Origin: Lepidostoma basale
Taxonomy: Eukaryota > Arthropoda > Insecta > Trichoptera > Lepidostomatidae
Assembly: GCA_022606425.2 (NCBI GenBank)
Contig: JAHDVF020000016.1
Span: forward strand, 3,254,501-3,318,500
Direction: 5' to 3'
DNA length: 64,000 bases
Program-made: the position numbers and the translations under genes
Notes under the pieces: model-generated
What the model saw: the letters and a program-made list of their open reading frames with translations, nothing else
Databases searched by the model: none
Told to the model about the DNA's origin: nothing
Shown: piece after piece, positions 44,853 through 53,832 of the stretch
Position numbering within the stretch: position 1 is the stretch's first letter
How the letters are laid out: every line of letters starts with the position of its first letter

Positions 44853-45940
44853 GGTCCTTACATATGAAATTGGCGTTTTGCCTTACTGGCAACTTTGATC
44901 TCAAATATCTTCTCTTTGGTTAGGAATTCCAAATTCAAATTTATACAGCTATTTACTCAAGTATTTGTGTTTCGAAAATTATAATTCATTTGTTTTTTCC
45001 TCAATTGTTTTTTTTTCTTTGCGTCACTCAGTTTACAAAATGGAAAACTTGAAATATCGCGTTATTTCCGAGTATGAGTTCCACCGTGGCAAAAGAAAAC
45101 ACTGCCACACAAAGCTGCGGTGTTAGTGATAAAACTGTTTTAATCCACTTGAAGCAAATTGGGAAGGTGAAAAAGCTTGAAAGGTGGGTACCTCACGAAT
45201 TGAGTGAAGCAAATCAACAAACGCGCGTTGACTGCTGCGTTGCATTACTCAACCGGCACAATAATGAAGGGATTTTGAATCGAATCATTACCTGTGATGA
45301 AAAGTGGATCCTATATGATAATCGGAAGCGCTCATCGCGATGGCTGAACCCTGCCAAACCAGCCAAACCATGCCCCAAGCGAAAATTGACTCCAAAAAAG
45401 TTACTTGTGAGCGTTTGGTGGACTAGTGCTAGTGTCGTTCACTACAGCTTTCTTAAATCTGGCCAGACGATTACGGCAGATGTCTTTTGTCAGCAACTGC
45501 AAACCATGATGGAAAAGCAAGCTGCTAAACAACCGAGGCTGGTTAATTGCTCTAGGCCACTGCTGCTTCATGATGACGCTAGACCACACACTGCACAACA
45601 GACGGCTACCAAATTAGAAGAGCTTCAATTGGAATGTCTAAGACATCCACCGTACTCTCCGGACTTTGCCCTAACAGATTACTATTTTTTTGGAAATTTG
45701 GATAACTTCTTGCAAGGGAAAAAATTCAACTCCGATGGGGCAGTCCAAACCGACTTCAAAGATTTTATTGATTCCCGTCCGAATGTTTTTTTTTGTAAAG
45801 GGATTGATGAACTACCTATGAGATGGCAAAAGTGCATAGATAGCAATGGTACATACTTTGATTAAATAAATATATAATATTTAAAAAAAATCAACTTTAT
45901 GTTCCTCCCATACAAAACGCCAATTTCATATGTAAGGACC
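44853..45940 (+). mobile_element. mariner element, internally deleted
   Basis: 1,088 bp, flanked by TA on both sides. The TIRs are perfect over about 28 bp (GGTCCTTACATATGAAATTG at the left, its inverse at 45913-45940). Terminal and coding similarity place it in the mariner group that includes the human SETMAR transposase domain. It lacks about 200 bp relative to a full element. Confidence 0.92.
45040..45865 (+). pseudogene. mariner transposase, N-terminal domain deleted
   Basis: The original start is probably the ATG at 45040 (MENLKYRVISEYEF), whose frame runs into a stop after 28 codons. The long frame (45074-45865) resumes later in the protein at KTVLIHLKQIGKVKKL and WVPHELSE. So most of the DNA-binding helix-turn-helix region is missing and the frame is shifted. 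The catalytic domain is complete: TCDEKWI (Asp codon 45296), LHDDARPHT (45572; Asn of the usual HDNARPH is Asp), LTDYYFF (45677), giving D,D34D. The C-terminus RWQKCIDSNGTYFD matches the family. It could not bind its own ends, but the catalytic part is unbroken. Confidence 0.88.
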
Positions 45941-45990
45941 TAATATTAACTATTTAGGCATCAATTATAATAACCATACCGTGGTTTAAT

Positions 45991-47010
45991 ACAAAGTGAC
46001 CATTGTTTTGATCGAAACACTATGATACCTTAACATTTTAAACTGTTAATGAATCAACTTTGTTTTCTGTATCACAATTGTATTTTATTTTATGCGACAG
46101 CTGTTTAAATTACAAGTGTTTTGTTATTTTATATCAGTAAGTTTAAAATATCCAACCACAGAGTGAGTACTTCAATTCATTAAAAATTGTTAAATATACA
46201 TTTTTAATTTATATAAACATATGATGGTAAGATTTTCACCCACAATAAAACATAAATTGCGTACAATATTAATAAATTCTTTTCATGGAAACATCTTCAA
46301 AGAAATAAAGTTTTCTAGCATTTCAGGTTGTAAAAAAATGTATAACGAGTGCCTGGCCATTTTGTTTGTTTCACAATAATATAGCAATCGCATACCCGAC
46401 CCGGAAAAGAAAACGATATTTTCATCTGGAAAAACAAACATTTGGCATCTCCCGCGGGACTCCAACCGGGACTCGCGTGCTTATAAACCTTTCCCACAAC
46501 TCCGCACATACCGAAACATTTTTACTTTCTTCCCTGTTTTTTAAGGGATTTTATTTTCAGTGGAGTTATTGGGGGCTGTCTTGGTGGAATAGGAAATGTA
46601 CATTTTAAGAAAGATTAATTTTTTTGGAGAAAAGAGTACAATATTTTAGAAAATAAATTTCTCATTTATCTTAAAAACTATTTTCTCATTTTTTATATCA
46701 CGCAGATCGGTGGGTTTGAGAATAAATTATTCTTTAAAAAATTGGTATTTATCATTAACAATTTCTTAAAAAAAAATTATTTTGATTCGAAACCACAAGA
46801 CACCACTGTTTTTATTTATTGTATAAATTTGCTTGTACCGAATGTTTATGTTAAAACTATTTCATAAAAACATCAATATATAGTTTTTAAACATCACATT
46901 TTTAGCAAGGAAGGTGCCTCAACATGCGGTGTTTCTATAACCATAACACTCGGTGTCCCTGAAAACGACACAAAGTTGACCAAACCTTCCACCACAATGG
47001 CGAGAGAAAT
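45991..47010. other. Single-copy stretch
   Basis: 46360-46600 is slightly GC-richer with frames on both strands and no recognisable domain. No repeats seen. Confidence 0.35.
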
Positions 47011-47015
47011 AGAAG

Positions 47016-47270
47016 AGATGAGGCTTCGTGGCCGAGTGGTAAGTGCATTGACTGCCACCCCGAAGGTTCCAGGTTCGATTCCCGGCGAGGGCAGTGTGAT
47101 TGTCACACTGTCTTTGCTCTGGTGTAGAATTCACGTGACAATAAAATGGCGATAGATTTGCTACCTATCACATGTCACGAGAATCACTATGATAGCTACA
47201 TATAATTCCCTTTACATCGATTTGGCTCATGCTGTCATGATGTAAAGAGCGATTCAATAACAATAAAATA
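47016..47270 (+). mobile_element. tRNA-derived SINE
   Basis: RNA polymerase III A box TGGCCGAGTGG (47029-47039) and B box GGTTCGATTCC (47072-47082) are correctly spaced in a tRNA-like head. A tRNA-unrelated body follows (GTGTAGAATTCACGTGACAA, AAAATGGCGATAGA, CTACCTATCACATGTCA) and an A-rich tail near 47260. Fragments of the same family lie at 43264 and 27060. Some LINE in the genome must supply its reverse transcriptase. Confidence 0.85.
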
Positions 47271-47885
47271 AAAAATTAATAATAATTTAGGGCCATCTCT
47301 ACCAAAATAGCTTGCCGAACAAAAAAAGAAAAAGAATGATCGATATTATTTGTTGAATTATTACAAACAAACCCTTGTTGATTATTTTAACGACTTAAAA
47401 AAGTTTTGAGAGGTTTCTATAAAATTGTTATTTTAAAACTTTTTTTTTTAATAAATATTCATAAAATACATAAAGCAAAAATTGATCACAAATAATAACA
47501 TATTTTATCAACACACATGGGTTGCCAATATTTACTAAGTGCGAGGTGTGTAACTGAAAATCATGTCTGTACTTTAGCAACGAATTGAAATACGTTACGC
47601 ACGTAGGTACTATGGTATCATAAATATTGTAGTCTTGTGTGTTCACTGAGTAAGTACTCCCCGGTACACCGCACATATAGACTTCTTGTTACTTTATGAG
47701 TGCCTCAATGCCTGGATAAAGGTAACGGTTTGTCAGTGCCAGGGGATGGACCTACCGCTAGAGAGGGGTGCTGACTAGTAAACACTCTCATGTGCTGTGA
47801 ATAAATATTAAGTAGAAAGATAAATTATATTAAATAAATCATTTTTAAATATTGAGCTTTTTCTGATTTACGTTTTCTTATTTAC
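47271..47885. other. No recognised feature
   Basis: Single-copy AT-rich DNA; a GC-richer patch at 47690-47800 has no match. Confidence 0.4.
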
Positions 47886-47889
47886 GGAA

Positions 47890-48090
47890 CAATAATCTTT
47901 AACTCCGTATTAAATAATTAAAATAATTAAAAAGTACAAGTAATACGCCGGTTATCTAGAAGATTTATTATATTATATTTTATTGAAATGACATATTTTG
48001 TCTTGCTAAGGCTTTATCAAATAGAGATTTAATAAGGCTTTGCAAGGCTAAATATATTATTCCTTTTAGAAAAACTAAACGTGTTAATAC
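47890..48090. repeat. 'GATAATGCC' foldback element
   Basis: Left arm ACAATAATCTTTAACTCCG, CGGTTATCTAGAAG, minus motif 47989-48021 (UUGAUAA, A, GCCUU/AAGAC, AAAA, UAUGU, C). Right arm 48032-48090 with GGCTTTGCAAGGC and AGAAAAACTAAACGTG. Confidence 0.65.
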
Positions 48091-48093
48091 AGG

Positions 48094-48200
48094 GGAATTC
48101 CATAATGACGATATTTAATGATTTAAAATACTGTTTTTTTCACTTGATTTTATTTTTCTCGACATGTTTCGAAGGTTTTTCATCTTCATCATCGGAAATT
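48094..48200 (-). ncRNA. Hammerhead-like motif (family 7) with its arm
   Basis: The arm GGGAATTCCATAATGACGAT at 48094 matches 33836. Motif 48158-48197, minus: CCGAUGA, U, helix II GAAGAU/ACCUUC (one mismatch), GAAA, palindrome ACAUGU, C, then GAGAAAAATAAAA as at 33907. Confidence 0.65.
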
Positions 48201-48555
48201 CAATAGAACATCTAGAACATATGTTATCTGGAAGCTGAGGCATTATTGTATGTTGATAATAATAAAGTAAGGTGAAATTCATTCCGAAAAAAGGGAAACC
48301 AAACTTAAAGAAAACAGACGCTACCTATATATTTATTAAGGGTAACACACAGCAATTGTGATGCATATATAAAAATATATAGATACAATTAAACAATGCC
48401 AATTACATACTACCACAAATATGAATGATTTTAAGAATTAATAGTACAGACTTATAAAACGAAGTCGAAATTAATCTTGATTCAAATAAAACAAATGTAA
48501 TATTTAAAAATGGTAAAATAAAATATAATAATGATTAAATAAAACAATGTTTTTT
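48201..48555. other. No recognised feature
   Basis: AT-rich single-copy DNA. Confidence 0.4.
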
Positions 48556-48560
48556 AACTA

Positions 48561-48640
48561 CGTTGTCGAAATAAAGACAAAAGACTTTATTTCGACAACG
48601 ACCGGTTTTGCCAGGCTCGCTGGCACCTTTATTATTTAAA
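48561..48640 (-). ncRNA. Family 6 foldback with hammerhead-like 3' part
   Basis: 48561-48600 is a hairpin: CGTTGTCGAAATAAAG and its inverse. The minus motif 48593-48627 keeps helix II GCCAG/CUGGC (five perfect pairs), AAAACCGGUC. The second arm ends at the base matching the predicted cleavage site (GGTC then GTTGTC). The 5' core is missing. Confidence 0.6.
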
Positions 48641-48692
48641 ATGAACTTTCATCAAGAGATTTTAGTAAAATCGTTTGATTGTCATAAAATAT

Positions 48693-49555
48693 AATCTTCT
48701 TCTTCTTCAAGTGCCCTGTCGGGTCCCCCCAACGTTGGCGATCACCTCGGCGAACCTGTCCCTGTCCTGCGCCGCTCGGAACAGCTCCTCAACACTTCGG
48801 ATGCCGGTCCACTCCCTCACGTTTCGCAGCCAGGACATTTGTCTCCTTCCGGGCCCTCGGCGTCCCTCAATTTTTCCCTCCAATATCAGTTGGAGAAGGT
48901 GGTACTTTTCCCCACGCAGTATATGACCCAGATATGAGATCTTTCGAACATTGATAGTTGATAACAATTCCCTGTCAACTCTAGCTCGCCTCAGGACTTC
49001 GGTATTGGTAACCATGTCTGTCCAGGGAATTCTGAGCATTCGGCGATGGAGCCACATTTCAAATGCTTCCAGTCTGTTTATTGAGTTAACTTTCAGGGTC
49101 CAAATTTCACACCCGTACAATAAAACAGACCACACATAGCATTTGATCATTCTCTAGCGGAGTTTCAAGCTTACGTTATCATTGCAGAAGAGTGATTTCA
49201 TTTTATTAAACGTAGCTCTTGCTGCCTCAATTCTGCATTTTATCTCTACATCTGGGTTAAGAGATTGTGTTAGTATGCTGCCGAGGTATTAAATTTTTCC
49301 ACCCTTTCAACGTTACGGCCATTCAAATGCAATACTGATCCACTGTAGTCAAGCCGTCCGAATGTCATCCATTTGGTTTTGCTGATATTTATTGTTAGCC
49401 CCAATCTTTCACCGGACTCGTCAACAAGATGAAGGAGGTCCTGAAGATCGCTGACACTTTCAGCTAATAAAACAGTGTCGTCGGCATATCTTATATTGTT
49501 TATCACAACGCCATTTATTTTCAGTCCTTTCTCGGTGTTGATGAGGGCTCGTTTA
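48693..49555 (-). pseudogene. RTE-like LINE fragment retaining the YADD motif
   Basis: The longest copy of the 9173 family. On the minus strand it starts near 49555 and includes NNIRYADDTVLLAE (YADD codons 49477-49488, the polymerase active site), GLTINISKTKWMTF, then after a frameshift near 49280 LLYGCEIWTLK, HRRMLRIPWTD, GHILRGEKYHLLQL and RRQMSWLRNVREWTG, ending in a (GAA)n tail at 48693. An in-frame stop lies near 49155. The endonuclease and most of the fingers and palm are absent, so it is dead. Confidence 0.87.
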
Positions 49556-49736
49556 AAAACATAATAATGAAATAAAATAAAAGTTAGGCAACATTAAAGT
49601 TTCATTTACGACAAAAGTATGATCAGACAAATTTTTTAAAGTTACGTTCGTTCAGATAGAAATCATCGACGTTGCTAAATTACTTAGATGTCGCCAAGTC
49701 CGTACATTGCCGCGCTTTGTGCGTAGTTAGGGGGGT

Positions 49737-50703
49737 AAGCAAATATTATAAAATCCTGAAGACTGTCTTCGCCTCCAGTCGGATATCAATAATATTGTTA
49801 ACTGGAGTCACAGTAATCAAATGCAATTCAATGTCTCCAAATGCGTTATGCTATCATTTACTAGAGCATTGAGAACTGTATATCATAGATACACAATGAA
49901 CAACCAGCAACTGGCACATGTATCTACGATGAAGGATCTCGGAATCATCTATGAGAGTAGGCTGACTTTTCGTGCACATATCGAGAGGATTTGTGGCATT
50001 GCACTGAGGATGTTGGGGTTCATCGTCCGGACCGGAAGGGTTTTCAGGGATCCCAATGTGCTCAGAGTCCTATACAACGCATTGGTTCGGAGCAGGCTCG
50101 AAAGTGGTTCTGTGATATGGAGTCCTCACGAGGCGAGATATTCCGTTATGCTGGAGAGGGTTCAGAAAAATTTCTGAGGTATCTCTACATGAGGGAGTAT
50201 GGTAGCTATCCGTGGCTCTATCCCACGGCATTTCTTCTGGGAATGCTCGGAACCAATTCTTTACAGCTTCGAAGAGATGGACATCTAATAACCCATTTCT
50301 TCAGATTAATTAGGGGATACTTCGAGAACTCGGCCGTACTGGAGGATGTTGGTCTTTTTGTCCCCGATAGATATCTCCGACAGCGACAGCACAGATTGTT
50401 TTACCTACCGGCCGCCAGAACCAATCTGCCTCTGGTGACACCGGTGGGAAGAGCAATTAGTCTGCTGAACGCGGTCTCCTCGGAGATCGACGTCTTTCAT
50501 GTTAGTGAAAGTACGTTCAGGGGGCAAATACTATTGACTTTAGAAAGTATCTTGTCTTCCTAATGTCGAACCATCTCTAATGCGTTCCTGGTACTTTGTT
50601 GTAATATTTTTATGATATTTTACCTGTACTTAATAGATGCCTTAAACATTTTCCTGTTTGTAATGTCTATTAATTTAATAAACTGATTTGATTTGATTTG
50701 ATT
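49737..50703 (+). pseudogene. jockey/CR1-like LINE, 3' part of ORF2
   Basis: Plus strand, two frames joined near 50170: MQFNVSKCVMLSFTRA, DLGIIYESRLTFRAHI, LYNALVRSRLESGSVIWSPH, then FLRYLYMREYG and DRYLRQRQHRLFYLPAARTN. This is the thumb and C-terminal part of a jockey/CR1-type reverse transcriptase, downstream of YADD. The 3' UTR (50563-50690) has AATAAA and ends in TGATTTGATTTGATTTGATT, the element's own tail. The BEL element begins six bases later. One frameshift; 5'-truncated. Confidence 0.8.
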
Positions 50704-50708
50704 ATCAT

Positions 50709-51473
50709 TGTATCGGACGTACGGGGGCGATTAAAACTTCCCGATATTATCACTTAATTTCATCTATCTATTTGTGTTTGTGCGGCGTTGGAATCGTGGG
50801 CTGAATTAGGTAACGGGCGGAGAGAGGGGACTGCGCTGAAAGTCTGCTACCTAGGACGCCGAGGCCAGCAAGCTGTGTGCGAGCGAGAGAGGGCACACAG
50901 GGGTCCGCGGCGTCCATTTTGGCCAGTCCCACAATTCTCCCCGTACATTTTTTGCTCCCGGTTTTAACGTCGCAACTTTGTGTATTTAGAGTATAAGTCT
51001 TCTTTTTTGTATTTTTCTTGTATAATTGATCATGAGGAATAAACGAGGCGGTCGGGACGGAGTGAAGTGTGAACGGTCGAAGCGTGGGGTGGCGAAAACA
51101 GTGGGAGGCCTCGCGGCCGGCAGGTAGCTTTGGGAAAGTGCCGCCAGGTGGCACTGCTACCGGGACCGCCGCCGGCAAATCGTATAAATAGGTGGGCCCT
51201 GGGCAGAGCAAATCAGTGCATGCCTAGAGCCTGCCAAGAGCATCAGTTGAAAATAGCCTTTATAAAGGCTGAGCCCTCGCACACCCCACTTCGCATCACG
51301 CTTCACTCTCTACCGATCGCCGACTAAATATAACTTGCTTATTATTTTTTCGCCCGCTTTCGGTACGAGAGTTAAGTAGCATCACGCCCCTTTCCCCGTG
51401 GACTACATCGGAGACGAGCAGCAGTCGGCGCCACAAATAAAAAATTACAGGGACGTCCAGTGCGTCCCGTACA
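50709..51473 (+). repeat. 5' LTR of BEL/Pao element
   Basis: 765 bp, TGTATCGGACGTACGGGGGC to GTCCCGTACA. It contains a TATA box and AATAAA sites (51038 and about 51435). It matches the 3' LTR with no difference that I can see. A 147-codon frame on the opposite strand is chance. Confidence 0.96.
51183..51190 (+). promoter_or_regulatory. TATA box of the LTR promoter
   Basis: TATAAATA in a GC-rich context, about 290 bp before the LTR end. Transcription would start near 51215, defining U3/R. The 3' LTR carries the same box at 57950. Confidence 0.65.
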
Positions 51474-51488
51474 TGGTCCTTCGAGCCG
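51474..51488 (+). promoter_or_regulatory. Primer binding site, tRNA-Tyr
   Basis: TGGTCCTTCGAGCCG starts at the base after the 5' LTR and is complementary to the last 15 bases (with CCA) of insect tRNA-Tyr. Minus-strand DNA synthesis would begin here. Confidence 0.85.
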
Positions 51489-51507
51489 CGGATCAGTCTC
51501 ATCTCCG

Positions 51508-53832
51508 ATGTCGCCTTCACTCCGCTCCGGGAAGGAAGCCTCCAGTGGGCCCGCTGGACCTTCCACCACCACAGCCGGAGGGAATGCACCGCCTTCCACC
51601 CACTTCGCTGCCGCCCCGGGCCTAGCGCCCCCGGCAGCCCCTCTCACCGCAGCCGAGCAGCCTGCGCCCGCCGTTCGTGTGCCTTCCGGGGACCAGACGA
51701 CCGCCGAGTGGCTGCAGACATGTTCATCTGCGCCCGCCGACAGCGGGGCTTCCGCAACAGCCGACCTCACCACGCCGTGTCCGAGCAGGAGCACGGACAC
51801 CGAGGATGAGGACCAGCCGTCTTCGATCTCTACCCAGGACACCGTCCGCCTGCTCCGCAAGGAGCTGCGGAGGCGCGAGCGGGAGGTCGAGAGATACGCG
51901 GCACAGATGGAAGATCTTCAGGCTTCACTGCGTGCACTCACAGGACGAGCGCCGCCAGCAGGAATGACCGCTCCCGGCCCAGGCGGGCCGGCACAAGCAG
52001 GTCAACCGCGGCAGGATCCAACGCCGTTCATGCCCGGACAGCAGACCCGGGCCAGCGCGCCGGCGCCCGGCCGAGACGGCCCGGCCCACACCGGCGCGCA
52101 GTGGAGGCATGGCGACCCCACATCACAGGAGGACAGGGCGCAGTACCACGATGACGCACCCGCGCCCGGCGCACCAAGCCTGGCGCCAGGTGCGCAGTGG
52201 GAACAAGCAGATCCTACTCCGAGCGGCTGGGCGCGGCCTTACGACCCGCGTTCAGCCCCCGAACGAGCGCTGCCACTGGGGATGACACCATCCGGTTACA
52301 ACGGACCGGCACAGGCGTGTCAACCGCGGCAGGTGCCGCCAGCACTCACCCACCAGGAGCCCGGACATCAGCATCATGCAGACGCGTCAGGCGCGCATTG
52401 GAGCAGAACGGATCCGACTCCGAGCAGCAGGGTCCCATCATACGACCCCTATGCTGCTGAGCGCAGGATGCAGGACCACAGCAGCGCGCCCGCGCCCGGC
52501 CCGAGGGCCCCGGCGCCGGCCGACACGCGGTGGGGACCCACGCAGCCTGTGCAGAGCGGCGAGGAGCGGAGCAGCCACGGGCGCTCCGCCAATCGAGAGG
52601 AGCCGCACTACAACGCCGCGCCCGGCCTACAAGGCCCGGCGCCGGACAACACACGCGGGTACGCGGCCGGCACACACGCCCCGCCACCCCGCATGGACGG
52701 AGCGCCGATGCAGGCGCTTTGGCCCCCAGTGAGCGGTGGAACGGACGAGTCACTCGCCCGCCTGACCGCCCTGATGGAGAGGGCTGAAGCCAGGAGCCTC
52801 AACGATGGCCCTTCCCACTCAACTGAACAGGGGAACCAAATGACGGCCTTCCTCGCCAGACAGTCCATGGCAAAGGACCTCCCCAACTTCGCCGGCGACC
52901 CCCTGGACTGGCCGGGCTGGCAGGCCCAATTCTGGTCGTCTACCACCACCTGCAAGATGACCAAGGCGGAGAACCTGATGCGACTTCAGCGCGTACTCGT
53001 CGGGAAGGCGCGGGGAGCAGTAGCAAGCCTTCTTTTGGACCCGGAGCACGTCCCGGAAATCCTCGAGGTCCTGGAACGCCGCTTCGGTGACGTCCACTCG
53101 ATTGCGACACTGACCCTAGAGAGGGTTAGGAAACTCCCCGACCTCCCGGACAACGCAACGAACGAACAGTTCTTCGATTTTAGTGCGGCGATCCAAAATC
53201 TAGTGGCGCAACTAAATCTCATGCCCTCGGATTACTTGGCGAACCCGGCGCTGTTGTGCGACGTAACTGCAAAGTTACCTTTCTTTCTGCGGGTGAATTG
53301 GGCGCAGACTGCAACCGAGTCAACCATCACCGAGTTCTCGAAGTTCCTCCGGAACATCATGGACCGGATGCCTCGTTTCGGTTGCTCGCTGAGATCAGGA
53401 AGGGCCGCGACGGGACGCGAGAGGCGCGACTTCAAGGCCACAGTGCACGCGACAGCGTACGAAGCAAAAGAATGCGCCGCGCCCGCGCGCGACACCGTGA
53501 GTGCCCCGCCGCGTAAACGCCCCAGTGAATTAAGTGACAATAAAAGTGTAAGAAACGCTTGTGCGATCTGCCAATCACATAAACATAAGTTGAAAAAGTG
53601 CCCCGAGTTTACGAAAAGTGATCCGAAACGGCGCTGGGTGCTCGTTCGAGCGGCCGGCGCCTGTGTTGTTTGTTTGGCCTTACACAAAGGTCAGTGTGTG
53701 CAAGGACCGTGCAACATCGAGGGATGCGGCGGAGATCACCACGAACTCCTACATAGGACGCAAGCGGTGACGTGCATGCACGTCTCGCGGCCCGACCCAG
53801 ATGTCTACCTCAAAGTTGCGGAGGTAACTTAA
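51508..53832 (+). CDS. BEL/Pao Gag polyprotein
   Basis: I take the ATG at 51508; the frame is open upstream through the PBS but has no earlier ATG. 774 residues. About 112-145 is a charged coiled coil (RLLRKELRRREREVERYAAQ). About 150-410 is Pro/Ala/Gly-rich with an imperfect repeat of APAPG, GAxW, DPTPS and YDP. About 455-610 is the DUF1759-like capsid region (DLPNFAGDPLDWPGWQAQF, LERRFGDVHSI). About 685-760 holds Cys/His zinc knuckles (CAICQSHKHKLKKC, CVVCLALHKGQC, CNIEGCGGDHHELLH). The frame ends at TAA 53830, directly after VYLKVAEVT, where the protease should continue. Forms the particle that packages element RNA. Confidence 0.9.
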   Translation: MSPSLRSGKEASSGPAGPSTTTAGGNAPPSTHFAAAPGLAPPAAPLTAAEQPAPAVRVPSGDQTTAEWLQTCSSAPADSGASATADLTTPCPSRSTDTEDEDQPSSISTQDTVRLLRKELRRREREVERYAAQMEDLQASLRALTGRAPPAGMTAPGPGGPAQAGQPRQDPTPFMPGQQTRASAPAPGRDGPAHTGAQWRHGDPTSQEDRAQYHDDAPAPGAPSLAPGAQWEQADPTPSGWARPYDPRSAPERALPLGMTPSGYNGPAQACQPRQVPPALTHQEPGHQHHADASGAHWSRTDPTPSSRVPSYDPYAAERRMQDHSSAPAPGPRAPAPADTRWGPTQPVQSGEERSSHGRSANREEPHYNAAPGLQGPAPDNTRGYAAGTHAPPPRMDGAPMQALWPPVSGGTDESLARLTALMERAEARSLNDGPSHSTEQGNQMTAFLARQSMAKDLPNFAGDPLDWPGWQAQFWSSTTTCKMTKAENLMRLQRVLVGKARGAVASLLLDPEHVPEILEVLERRFGDVHSIATLTLERVRKLPDLPDNATNEQFFDFSAAIQNLVAQLNLMPSDYLANPALLCDVTAKLPFFLRVNWAQTATESTITEFSKFLRNIMDRMPRFGCSLRSGRAATGRERRDFKATVHATAYEAKECAAPARDTVSAPPRKRPSELSDNKSVRNACAICQSHKHKLKKCPEFTKSDPKRRWVLVRAAGACVVCLALHKGQCVQGPCNIEGCGGDHHELLHRTQAVTCMHVSRPDPDVYLKVAEVT

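Larger units (their letters stand above)
44790..45990. repeat. Foldback element, family 3, split by a mariner
   Basis: Left arm (44790-44845, inverted) and right arm (45957-45990: GGCATCAATTATAATAACC) are inverse copies separated by the mariner at 44853-45940. The right arm lacks the motif and starts at GGCATC, the first base after the predicted cleavage site of the left-arm ribozyme. The 16378-16406 sequence matches the right arm. Confidence 0.75.

Noticed and set aside
45074..45865. 263-codon frame as a complete mariner transposase
   Set aside because: The DNA-binding N-terminal region is missing and the element's own start at 45040 is out of frame with it.
47016..47090. tRNA gene with A and B boxes
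   Set aside because: A body and tail shared with 43264 and 27060 follow the tRNA-like part, and the acceptor stem is not formed; it is a SINE head.
11421..48627. Recurring hairpin units as a CRISPR array or bacterial-type terminators
   Set aside because: They are dispersed, in varied orientation, within eukaryotic foldback elements, and lack regular spacers.
50768..51211. 147-codon minus-strand frame in both LTRs
   Set aside because: Found only because both LTRs are identical; no coding motif, and antisense to the LTR promoter.
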